A DNA stretch of 18,615 bases from an uncultured Bacteroidota bacterium (GTDB lineage Bacteria > Bacteroidota > Bacteroidia > Chitinophagales > Saprospiraceae): positions 1-18,615 of the forward strand of contig CALEIL010000315.1 in assembly GCA_937876435.1 (NCBI GenBank), in the 5' to 3' direction. Positions within the stretch are counted from its first letter, which is position 1. Each line of letters begins with the position of its first letter. The notes under the pieces are model-generated. The model did not search any database and had not been told where the DNA came from. It worked only from the letters and a program-made list of their open reading frames with translations. A program made the position numbers and the translations under genes. Below, piece by piece: positions 1 to 7,251 of this stretch.

Positions 1-76
1 TATTATTTTCTACAATACTAGTATCTTTGCCACAGGAGCTTAACGAAAGTAACAGAAAGACAATATATTTTTTCAC
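1..76 (-). CDS. N-terminus of a lipoprotein, truncated by the window edge
   Basis: Only the first 25 codons are inside the window. Reading down from a GTG at 76-74, the peptide starts M-K-K-Y-I-V-F-L-L-L-S-L-S-S-C-G-K-D, a classic lipoprotein signal: basic start, short hydrophobic core and a lipobox ending at Cys15. An in-frame stop lies four codons upstream of the GTG and no in-frame ATG exists between them; the nearby ATG runs directly into TGA. The mature protein is therefore probably anchored in the inner or outer membrane, but its function cannot be read. It lies downstream of the small secreted-peptide gene on the same strand, about 155 bases away. In Bacteroidota, small exported peptides of the NVEALA type often sit beside beta-propeller lipoproteins (BF3164/TolB-like); that this is one is inference. 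The GTG start lowers certainty, although the lipobox supports a real gene. Confidence 0.6.
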   Translation of the reverse strand, partial: MKKYIVFLLLSLSSCGKDTSIVENN

Positions 77-232
77 ATGATATATTTAACACTCTTCCTT
101 AGGAAAAATGATTAACTTTCCTAAACATAACCGATACAATTGAGTCTATGTATTTGAGGAGTAACTGTTGGTATGTTTAGTCGTTTTCTGTATGGAAAAT
201 TGTCCAGGCTATATTAAGTCTGTGAAAATCAG

Positions 233-448
233 TTAATTATCCCAGGACCAATGTCCGGTATCAGTTGAACTTTCTTTTATATAACAGAAAAGATGTGAGC
301 CTATATAGTCGCTTATATAACCTTCGGGACAATCTTTACTGCCCTGACAAGTATAAGAATCTGCCTGAACACCACTACTTTCACCTACCAAAGCGGTCAC
401 GAAACTAATTATGAAAAACGATCCAAATAACAGTAGTTTTTTCATCAT
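233..448 (-). CDS. small secreted cysteine-containing peptide (71 aa)
   Basis: The gene encodes a 71-residue precursor starting M-M-K-K, with a hydrophobic stretch at residues 5-21 and a plausible signal-peptidase site after V-Q-A (residue 29). That leaves a mature peptide of about 42 residues with cysteines at 34, 40 and 55 and a tryptophan-rich tail (W-S-W-D-N). No enzyme motif is visible and I do not recognise the family firmly. The build (lysine-rich start, short signal, small Cys-rich mature part, lipoprotein gene downstream) recalls the NVEALA-type exported peptides of Bacteroidota, but the motif itself is not clearly present. Either of two adjacent ATG codons (448-446 or 445-443) could be the start. 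The gene is AT-rich compared with the rest of the window. The spacing to the downstream lipoprotein start, about 155 bases, would allow either co-transcription or a separate promoter. Confidence 0.62.
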   Translation of the reverse strand: MMKKLLLFGSFFIISFVTALVGESSGVQADSYTCQGSKDCPEGYISDYIGSHLFCYIKESSTDTGHWSWDN

Positions 449-476
449 CGTAGAATTTAAATGTTAAATAATACGA

Positions 477-500
477 CTAAGCTAAGCTAAGCTAAGCTAA
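477..500. repeat. CTAAG pentanucleotide tandem repeat, about 4.8 copies
   Basis: Four perfect CTAAG units followed by CTAA lie 29 to 52 bases upstream of the start codon of the small secreted-peptide gene. Read in the direction of that gene the unit is CTTAG. Short tandem repeats in this position can change promoter spacing or mRNA leader length by slipped-strand mispairing. A role in phase variation is inference, since only one copy number is seen. Confidence 0.8.
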
Positions 501-641
501 TAGAAAATAAGAATAAATATGAAAATATTTTTTGTTAAAATTTTATATTTTAATACTCCCCAATTGACGGTAGCAAATCAATATTTTAAGTAGTAAATTT
601 TGCACTATGCAAAATAATGTGTGGCAACAGTGAAATTTTGA

Positions 642-659
642 TAACCGTAAGTATGGTTA
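642..659. promoter_or_regulatory. 18-bp palindrome, possible operator
   Basis: The arms TAACCGTA and TATGGTTA flank a 2-base centre (AG). Seven of eight arm positions pair perfectly and the eighth is G-T. It lies between two divergent genes, about 180 bases before the metalloprotease ATG and about 190 before the peptide gene start. It could bind a dimeric regulator, but no regulator gene is visible nearby. Confidence 0.25.
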
Positions 660-676
660 GGCAAGCGTTTACCATC

Positions 677-727
677 AAGCCAACAGACAAAAATATCGAC
701 TGAGACGCGCCATGGACGTTTTGGCTT
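677..727. repeat. inverted repeat, AAGCCAA / TTGGCTT
   Basis: Seven perfectly complementary bases at 677-683 and 721-727 enclose 37 bases that are more GC-rich than their surroundings. It may form a long hairpin or be the scar of an inserted element. There is no T-run, so it is not a typical terminator. Confidence 0.3.
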
Positions 728-760
728 CCTTTAAAGATTTATAAACTTGGGAATTTGAGG

Positions 761-768
761 TAATTTTG
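761..768 (+). promoter_or_regulatory. candidate -7 promoter element TAATTTTG
   Basis: The octamer fits the Bacteroidota -7 consensus TAnnTTTG. Transcription would begin near 775, giving a leader of about 60 bases before the ATG at 838. A convincing -33 TTG is not seen at ideal spacing, so confidence is limited. This position also argues against the TTG at 787 as the start of the metalloprotease. Confidence 0.4.
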
Positions 769-837
769 TAAGTTTATTGTCCAACATTGAATAGGCATGC
801 AGATCAAAGACTTTTTATAGAAAAATCAACATTAAGA

Positions 838-3800
838 ATGGGGCATAAAATACTATTGATTATACTCGGATTTGGAATATCAATGCCTCTAAGGGCCCAA
901 ATATGGGAAAAACTGGCAGTCGCGAAACAGAATATCGTTCGCTCTGAGTCATCCAATACCCACCACACTTTAAACCAATTTCGATTGATCGACTTCCCGG
1001 AGAATCCCCTGGATGGAGACTTCATCAACATCCCGGGGCCAGCGGGACAATCCATACCAGTCGAGATCAGAAACAGCCCGGTTCTGGAGCCCGCGCTGCA
1101 AAACCGGTTTCCACATATCCGGGCGTATTCATTCCGGTCCACAAATATTTCCGGGAGGCTGTCCCAGGATCCGGGAGGAATAGACATCGTATTGAATATT
1201 GGAACGCATCGGTACTCGATCGAACAAGTAGGGAAAAATATTTATAATATGTATCGGCTCACTGCTATAGGATCAAAATCCTCAGACGGGAGTACCCCAC
1301 TGGGGGAATGTCTTACCCCTACGAGTACGACCAATCCGCCGGCCGACCTTCCTGGCATAAGTGTTCGAAGGGCAATCCTTGTCAATCAAAAAATATACGA
1401 TCTAGCGATATCGGTCACCTCTACATATTCGGCCCGACATGGCGGGACCACAGAATCAGTTCTTGCCCAGATCAATAAGATATTCAACCGCGTCAATGAA
1501 GTGTTTCTGAGAGAGGTAGCATTACGATTTCAGATCATTGATGAGAGCACCCAGTTGTTTTTTCATGAGAAAGAAAATGATCCCTATACGGAAGGCAATA
1601 ATACGCTCATGCTCAACACACTGGACGAACAATTGGTCAAAACGATCGGTCGCAGCAATTTTGATTTGGGCCATCTCCTCGCCACCAATTGCGGAAGGGG
1701 TACCGCAGGGGTGTCCGCCGGCGTGGGGACCATTTGCGAATTCAGCAAAGGTAAAGCCCTGTCGTGCGATCTGACCAATGACCTGGAAGATTACGTGAGG
1801 GTATTGACCCATGAATTGGGTCACCAGTTGGGTGCCGCGCACACCTGGTCCAATTGTCCCGGCATCAATAACACTCAAAGAGCCGGCAATTCGGCCTACG
1901 AACCAGGTAGTGGCTCGTCGATCATGAGTTATATCAATACGTGTGGAAATCAAAATCTGCGATACATTCCCGGACCCTTTTATTTTCACACCGGATCCAT
2001 ACAGCAGATGGTGCGATACATGGAAATCGGGCCGGGCAGCGCTTGCGTCACCACCGAAGAACTGGCCAACGAAAATCCGGAAATCACCTCAATCAACATT
2101 CCGGAAGACCAGGATTTATACATCCCGGTCGGTACTCCGTTTGTCCTGTCCGCTACTGCCACAGACAATGACAACGACGTATTGACCTACTCCTGGGATC
2201 AACTCAATATCGGCCCCATAGCTCCCCTGGGCGAACCGATCCAGTCAGGTCCGTCCATCCGTTCCTTTGCCCCGGACACGACCGGAACCAGATACATTCC
2301 CCGCCTGGATGCCCTGCTCCATTCCGGACCAGACCAGGAAGAGGTACTACCGACCTATGACCGGGATATGACGTTTGGCCTGACCGTCCGGGACAATCAC
2401 GAGAATGGTGGAGGCATCGTACAAAAAACCGTTTCTTTCAAAAGCACCACTACCGCAGGACCTTTTTTTATCGATTTTCCCAACGACACAACCGATCGGT
2501 TGTACGCTGGATCTCTGGCCCGCGTCCAGTGGAACGTAGCCGGCACTGACAAGGGTCTGGTCAATGCACCTCACGTCATGATCAGGATGTCGGTAGATGG
2601 TGGTAAAACCTTTCCTGTTATCCTGTCAGAAAAAACCGAAAACGATGGGGAAGAAGACATTCAAATTCCCGATATCGCTTCAGACAGCGTACGATTTATG
2701 ATCCAGGGATACGACCATGTATTCTTTGACATTTCAGACCAGAACATACCCATTGTCCTTCCCGATGAACCTACTTTCGGACTCCACATTTCGCCAGGTC
2801 GTCAGATCATCTGCCTACCGGAAAATGCCAGCGTTTCGGTCACCTCCTTTCCGGTCCTGGGTTTTGATGAAACCCTGCATTACAGTATTGAAAATCCCTA
2901 TTCCGACGTGGCGGTGATGTTGACAGATACACTGTCGGAGATTAGTGGCACCGTCAATATTTCATTTGACGTTCCGGTAACGCTGGATTCTGACACCCTT
3001 CATTTTAAGTTAAATGCCTTTGGTGATTCAAAAGATACCATTTCCAGGGATATTTCCCTGATCGTAGTGAACAATTCCCATTCCCAATTGGCACTCCAAT
3101 ATCCAGATGACGACGTCCAGGGCATAGAGGTTGTCCCCACCTTCCAATGGAACCCTTCTCCCAATGCAGACTATTACAACCTGGAGGTCAGCACCTCAGC
3201 CAGCTTTCATCCCGATTTTATCGTGTTGTCAGAACCCAATATTACGTCAGACTCGATTAGTTCAACCGTCATCCTGGAGGAGGGTGAAATTTATTTCTGG
3301 CGCGTCCTGCCCCAAAATCTGTGCACCACCACGACCAATGTCCCTGTAGCAGGATTTCAAACCAAAATTCAGGATTGCCGGACCTATCCGGGGCCAGGTC
3401 TACCTACAGGATTAGGGGCTAGTGCCCCCGGAGAGATTGTGTCTGCGATCACAGTAGAGGATGATTTTGAAATATCTGACGTGAATGTTCTCGATGTCGG
3501 GGGTTTCCATGAATCGGTCAATCAACTCAAACTCACCTTGCAAAAGGACACATTCCACGCGACTTTATACGAAGGAGAATGTGGGATAAGAAGCCTCAAC
3601 ATCGACATCAGTTTTGACGATGAAAGCGTGGATTATACAGATTGCCGGCTGAGTGCTGGTACCAGGGTCAAACCGCTGGAACCACTTTCGGTATTCCGGG
3701 GGTCCACCAGCCGGGGCACGTGGAATATCCACTGGCAGGACAGCGTCATAGGGGCCGGAGGTATATTCCAGGCGGCTACGCTGGAGCTCTGTGGCGCTCT

Positions 3801-4395
3801 GAACCTCGATCCGTTGGAAGTCAGTACCGATACGCTCTATGTGGCACCAGGCGGTCAAAATCCATTGACCATCGATCAGGTCGCCATCACCGATGCCAAT
3901 GGTGTGATCTATGAATGGGTGGATACGACGAGCCATGGCCAGCTTCTGAAGAACGGCGTTCCCCTCAGACCTGGACAGAAATGGTCACACGATGATATCC
4001 TGTCCGGAATTATTCAATATAAGAACAATTCCGATTTTGACAGGGAGGTGATATTTATTTCGGCGGAATCCCCTGATGGCCGCTGGTCGGGTATTATCGA
4101 GGTTCCGGTCCGTCTCGATGAACTGGTTTCGGTAGCCCCCAACCCCCTGACCGGCAAGATCAAAGTCTTCCCAAATCCGGCCAGTCAGTATATCACCATC
4201 CAGGCCAGGCCCGAACTCGCCATTCAACGCATCCGAATCCTGGATATTCAGGGGAAGGAATTGTATCGGCATGTATCAGGATCGGATACGCATGATATAA
4301 CCGTCTCCACGTCTTCCTGGTCCCCGGGTCCCGTTTTCATTTCGATCACTACGGACCACGATGTCTGGACGGAAAAAATAATCATTCTTCCATGA
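838..4395 (+). CDS. secreted reprolysin-like zinc metalloprotease with P-domain and T9SS sorting domain
   Basis: The 1185-residue protein is predicted to be exported and then moved across the outer membrane by the type IX secretion system, to act as a surface or extracellular peptidase. Order: signal peptide 1-21 (ending L-R-A-Q), a propeptide-like region to about 177, and a reprolysin/M12B-like catalytic domain at about 178-400 with zinc motif HELGHQLGAAH (His325, Glu326, His329, His335) and a Met-turn at Met363 (S-I-M-S-Y). Beta-sandwich, Ig/cadherin-like and fibronectin-like segments follow, then a proprotein-convertase P-domain at about 847-985 bounded by cysteines, and a T9SS type A domain from about 1111 (F-P-N-P-A-S) to the end. 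I chose the ATG at 838 because the signal peptide begins there; an upstream in-frame TTG at 787 would add 17 polar residues before it. The stop overlaps the next start by four bases (ATGA). The substrate is unknown. Confidence 0.93.
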   Translation: MGHKILLIILGFGISMPLRAQIWEKLAVAKQNIVRSESSNTHHTLNQFRLIDFPENPLDGDFINIPGPAGQSIPVEIRNSPVLEPALQNRFPHIRAYSFRSTNISGRLSQDPGGIDIVLNIGTHRYSIEQVGKNIYNMYRLTAIGSKSSDGSTPLGECLTPTSTTNPPADLPGISVRRAILVNQKIYDLAISVTSTYSARHGGTTESVLAQINKIFNRVNEVFLREVALRFQIIDESTQLFFHEKENDPYTEGNNTLMLNTLDEQLVKTIGRSNFDLGHLLATNCGRGTAGVSAGVGTICEFSKGKALSCDLTNDLEDYVRVLTHELGHQLGAAHTWSNCPGINNTQRAGNSAYEPGSGSSIMSYINTCGNQNLRYIPGPFYFHTGSIQQMVRYMEIGPGSACVTTEELANENPEITSINIPEDQDLYIPVGTPFVLSATATDNDNDVLTYSWDQLNIGPIAPLGEPIQSGPSIRSFAPDTTGTRYIPRLDALLHSGPDQEEVLPTYDRDMTFGLTVRDNHENGGGIVQKTVSFKSTTTAGPFFIDFPNDTTDRLYAGSLARVQWNVAGTDKGLVNAPHVMIRMSVDGGKTFPVILSEKTENDGEEDIQIPDIASDSVRFMIQGYDHVFFDISDQNIPIVLPDEPTFGLHISPGRQIICLPENASVSVTSFPVLGFDETLHYSIENPYSDVAVMLTDTLSEISGTVNISFDVPVTLDSDTLHFKLNAFGDSKDTISRDISLIVVNNSHSQLALQYPDDDVQGIEVVPTFQWNPSPNADYYNLEVSTSASFHPDFIVLSEPNITSDSISSTVILEEGEIYFWRVLPQNLCTTTTNVPVAGFQTKIQDCRTYPGPGLPTGLGASAPGEIVSAITVEDDFEISDVNVLDVGGFHESVNQLKLTLQKDTFHATLYEGECGIRSLNIDISFDDESVDYTDCRLSAGTRVKPLEPLSVFRGSTSRGTWNIHWQDSVIGAGGIFQAATLELCGALNLDPLEVSTDTLYVAPGGQNPLTIDQVAITDANGVIYEWVDTTSHGQLLKNGVPLRPGQKWSHDDILSGIIQYKNNSDFDREVIFISAESPDGRWSGIIEVPVRLDELVSVAPNPLTGKIKVFPNPASQYITIQARPELAIQRIRILDIQGKELYRHVSGSDTHDITVSTSSWSPGPVFISITTDHDVWTEKIIILP

Positions 4396-6329
4396 AAGAA
4401 ACCAACGTCCTCAAATATCGGATCCAGGATTTCCTGATCGATTTCCCACCATTTTCGATGATGAATACAGAGGAAATAGAACTCATCATGGAGCGCATCA
4501 AGCTCAAATACGTGGAGAAAGGCGAGGTTTTCTTCCGGCAGGGAGAGGAGGCAGGCAATTTTTTCTATCTGGTCCGAAAGGGAGCCGTAAAACTCGAACG
4601 TCTGGAAGGAGGGGTCAATATCCTCGTGGATGTTTGCGGAGAAGGGGACTTATTTGGGATCAGACCAGTCATCGCCAACCAGCCATATCTGTCTACCGGT
4701 ACCGCACAGGAGGAATCGATCGTCTACGGAGTAGCGACGGAGGACATCCGAAAGATCATGGCCCAAAATCCGAGGGTAGGATCATTTTTAGCCTCCAGTT
4801 TTGCGGCCGGATCCCGGAAGGATCGGTTAAAAGATAATACGGACGGGTTGGTATTCATCAGCACCGGCGAAGTTTTTCAGGATGAAAAATTACTGGAAGT
4901 CCAGACTTTAAAGACGTCTCGTGAACCGGTAACGTGCAGTCCGGAGACAAGCATAGAAGTAGCGGCGAGTATTATGACGCACCAGAAGGTCAGTTCGATC
5001 GTAGTGGTGAATGATCAAAAATTTCCGATCGGGATATTAACCGATTCTGATATCAGGCGTATAGTGGGACTGAGACGGCTGGATCTCGACCGCCCCATCA
5101 GTGAGGTCATGCATTCTCCGGTCATTTGTCTGCCGGAAGGAGCCACGTACGCCGATGCCCAGATGGCTATGATCCAGCACAATATCAGTCAGATCATCAT
5201 CACCAGGGATGGCACCGATGATACGCCGATAGAAGGGGTGTTTTCGGAGGGCGAAATGCTCGTTTATCAGGGCAATAGTCCGGGCATGATCATCAAAGAA
5301 TTTAAAAAACTGAAAGACCCGGAAGATCTGAGGAGGGTTCGGGAAAAAGCTGATATTTTACTCGAACGGTATCTGGAACGCGACGTGGCCATCACCTTTA
5401 TTTCCGGCATTATGACGGCGATCAACGATGCTCTGTTTGTCCGGGCCATCGAAATCTCAAAGCAGCGGATAGAAGAGGAATCGGGGCGGATCCCGCCGGT
5501 AAAATTTACCTGGGTAGCCATAGGCTCTCTGGGGCGCAGAGAACAGATCATTCGGACTGACCAGGATCATGCGATCATCTTCGAGCAGGTCCCCCGCGAA
5601 CAATACGCGGAAGTCAAAAAATATTTCCTGGATCTGGCCGAGCAGGTGGTCGCTATTATGGTGACTTGCGGATTCAAACACTGCCCGGCTTTTATGATGG
5701 CCAGCAACCCCAAATGGTGCCTGTCCATCGATGAATGGAAAGGGCAGTTTTCGCACTGGATCCACTCACCGGATAATGAATCTATCCTGCACGCCAATAT
5801 TTTTATGGATTATCGTTCGGTGTACGGAGAAGTTAACCTGACCAGAGAACTGACCGCTCATATATTCAATATCGTGCACGATAGCAAGATATTCCTGACC
5901 TACCTGGCCAAATATGCGGTTGAAACTCCTCCACCTCTGAGCTTTTTCAGAAGTTTTATCCTGGAAAAAGACGGAGAACACAAAAACCAGTTCGACATCA
6001 AGCATCGGGCCATGCTGCCCCTCGTGGATGCAGCCAGGGTTCTGGTTCTGGAACAACAGGTGGGCCGGATCAACAACACCATCGATCGGTACGAAAAACT
6101 CGCGGAAGTGGATTCCCGAAATGCCGAATTGTACCTGGATGCCCGCGATTCGTATGAAGTCCTGATGAAACTCCGGGCCAAGAACGGCACTAAAAATTCC
6201 AATTCAGGGCGGTATTTTTCGCCGGATGAGCTTAGTAAAGTCCAGCGATTACTGCTGCGAAATAGTTTCAAACCCATCGGCCAGCTTCAGGAAGTACTGA
6301 CCGTGAGATTTCGGTTAAAGTTTTTCTGA
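4392..6329 (+). CDS. cNMP-binding-like / CBS / DUF294 nucleotidyltransferase-like signalling protein
   Basis: This 645-residue cytoplasmic protein has an N-terminal cyclic-nucleotide-binding-like domain (about 14-125), two CBS domains (about 176-225 and 236-295), a DUF294 putative nucleotidyltransferase domain and a DUF294 C-terminal domain (to 645). The nucleotidyltransferase signature is clear: G-S-L-G-R-R-E at 378-384 followed by D390-Q-D392, the G-S and D-x-D elements of the polymerase-beta-like fold. The phosphate-binding cassette is degenerate: F-G-I at 88-90 replaces F-G-E, and the usual R-(S/T)-A is Y-L-S-T-G-T-A (99-105), so cAMP may not be the ligand. CBS domains usually sense adenine nucleotides. 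The known family forms a gene pair with a DnaQ-like exonuclease, often beside acetyl-CoA synthetase or sodium:solute symporters. Here it overlaps the protease gene by four bases and the exonuclease gene by one, implying translational coupling. The reaction catalysed is unknown. Confidence 0.9.
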   Translation: MKETNVLKYRIQDFLIDFPPFSMMNTEEIELIMERIKLKYVEKGEVFFRQGEEAGNFFYLVRKGAVKLERLEGGVNILVDVCGEGDLFGIRPVIANQPYLSTGTAQEESIVYGVATEDIRKIMAQNPRVGSFLASSFAAGSRKDRLKDNTDGLVFISTGEVFQDEKLLEVQTLKTSREPVTCSPETSIEVAASIMTHQKVSSIVVVNDQKFPIGILTDSDIRRIVGLRRLDLDRPISEVMHSPVICLPEGATYADAQMAMIQHNISQIIITRDGTDDTPIEGVFSEGEMLVYQGNSPGMIIKEFKKLKDPEDLRRVREKADILLERYLERDVAITFISGIMTAINDALFVRAIEISKQRIEEESGRIPPVKFTWVAIGSLGRREQIIRTDQDHAIIFEQVPREQYAEVKKYFLDLAEQVVAIMVTCGFKHCPAFMMASNPKWCLSIDEWKGQFSHWIHSPDNESILHANIFMDYRSVYGEVNLTRELTAHIFNIVHDSKIFLTYLAKYAVETPPPLSFFRSFILEKDGEHKNQFDIKHRAMLPLVDAARVLVLEQQVGRINNTIDRYEKLAEVDSRNAELYLDARDSYEVLMKLRAKNGTKNSNSGRYFSPDELSKVQRLLLRNSFKPIGQLQEVLTVRFRLKFF

Positions 6330-7006
6330 TGTGGCATTTTCGAAAAAAAAATAAAATCCAACCTTCTCCGTCTGACCCTCCCTGGATCAGAAAATATCTG
6401 GAAGAAACGCAAAAGATAGATCCCAAAACGCCTTCCCGTGAGCTCGACTTTGCGGTGGTGGACCTGGAAGCTACCGGACTGGACGTTCACAAGGACAGGA
6501 TCATCTCGTATGCTTCGATTCCTGTCCACGATTTTGAAATATTCCCTGGCCAGTCCTATCATTGTTATGTTCGCCAAACCTATTTTGACCCGGGAAGCAT
6601 CCTGATTCACGGATTGCTGCAAAAGGACATCGAAGATGGACTGCCCGAAAAAGAATATCTCCAAACCATCATTCCGCTCCTCACTGGCAAAGTTCTGGTA
6701 GGGCACCACATTGGGTACGACGTAGCTATGATCAATCAGGCACTGAAACGACACTTCGACTTCCAATTGGTCAATCCATTGGTAGATACCGGAGATTTGT
6801 ACAAGAAGTCGTTCCCGAGTAAATTCACCTATCAGCGGTATCCTTCCCGATTGCCTTCCCTGGATGAAATCGCCGGAGAATTTGACATATTGACGCACAA
6901 CAGGCATTCGGCTATGGGCGATGCTACGATTACGGCTTTTATTTTTATGAAATTGTGGAAGATGGCGGAGAAAGGAAGAAAAATTAGTCTGAAGAATTTG
7001 CAGTAA
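6329..7006 (+). CDS. DEDDh-family 3'-5' exonuclease (DnaQ-like)
   Basis: The 225-residue protein has the three exonuclease motifs of the DnaQ/DEDDh superfamily: D45-L-E47 followed by A-T-G-L (ExoI), Asp131 in V-G-H-H-I-G-Y-D (ExoII) and H193-S-A-M-G-D198 (ExoIII). These residues bind two metal ions and remove nucleotides from 3' ends of DNA or RNA. There is no polymerase and no extra C-terminal domain, and a basic, proline-containing N-terminal tail of about 40 residues precedes the fold. The start codon overlaps the stop of the DUF294 gene (TGATG), so the two products are probably made together. Family knowledge links this pairing to regulation of carbon uptake in other bacteria, but its biochemical purpose is not settled. 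It is not likely to be the replicative proofreading subunit. Confidence 0.9.
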   Translation: MWHFRKKNKIQPSPSDPPWIRKYLEETQKIDPKTPSRELDFAVVDLEATGLDVHKDRIISYASIPVHDFEIFPGQSYHCYVRQTYFDPGSILIHGLLQKDIEDGLPEKEYLQTIIPLLTGKVLVGHHIGYDVAMINQALKRHFDFQLVNPLVDTGDLYKKSFPSKFTYQRYPSRLPSLDEIAGEFDILTHNRHSAMGDATITAFIFMKLWKMAEKGRKISLKNLQ

Positions 7007-7040
7007 AAAAAAACGAGCCACAAGAAAATCTGGTGGCCCG
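7005..7040 (-). terminator. intrinsic terminator for the minus-strand operon
   Basis: On the minus strand, CGGGCCAC (7040-7033) pairs with GTGGCTCG (7021-7014) over eight positions with one mismatch, around an 11-base loop, and is followed directly by nine T residues (7013-7005). This is a convincing Rho-independent terminator. It stands about 210 bases beyond the stop of the di-heme enzyme gene and touches the end of the convergent plus-strand exonuclease gene. It has no T-run in the plus direction. Confidence 0.75.
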
Positions 7041-7071
7041 AGTATGCAAATTATAATCCCATGAACATATC

Positions 7072-7079
7072 CAAAACTA
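7072..7079 (-). promoter_or_regulatory. candidate -7 element TAGTTTTG upstream of the terminator
   Basis: On the minus strand this octamer matches TAnnTTTG. A transcript started about six bases beyond it would run to the terminator and be about 60 nt long, with no reading frame. The match may be chance in AT-rich sequence. The alternative is that this segment is only the 3' untranslated region of the operon. Confidence 0.2.
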
Positions 7080-7251
7080 TTATATCTCTTGCTATGTATA
7101 AATCGATTTCGGATGATACAAATATAATGTCAGTTCCGGCCCAGGCATAATACAAAATATGGGTATTGTTACATTGGAAAATGGGTGCAAAAGTTACAAT
7201 TAATTGACAATCAATGAAATTCCAAATATTTGACCCAACACATGTTACTCA

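Larger units (their letters stand above)
449..837. other. AT-rich divergent intergenic region
   Basis: This stretch separates the minus-strand peptide gene from the plus-strand metalloprotease gene. It holds a pentanucleotide tandem repeat (477-500), a near-perfect 18-bp palindrome (642-659), a hairpin-forming inverted repeat (677-727) and a TAnnTTTG promoter element (761-768). I see no convincing complete gene. One minus-strand frame stays open for 41 codons (730-608) without an ATG; its translation is protein-like in composition but not identifiable. Confidence 0.5.

Noticed and set aside
677..727. Integron attC site
   Set aside because: The inverted arms do not end in the RYYYAAC and GTTRRRY core sites and no integrase gene is present.
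787..837. TTG start giving 17 extra residues to the metalloprotease
   Set aside because: The signal peptide begins at the ATG at 838, and the added residues are polar and charged and would bury the signal internally.
4392..7006. Reading the DUF294 nucleotidyltransferase and exonuclease as a defence or toxin-antitoxin system
   Set aside because: The pair is a widespread housekeeping-like association with carbon uptake genes in other bacteria, there is no mobile-element context, and the proteins are far larger than typical toxin-antitoxin pairs.
6287..7021. Long minus-strand open frame (244 aa) opposite the plus-strand exonuclease
   Set aside because: It is fully antisense to a gene with intact DEDDh motifs, has no recognisable domain and arises from codon bias of the real gene.
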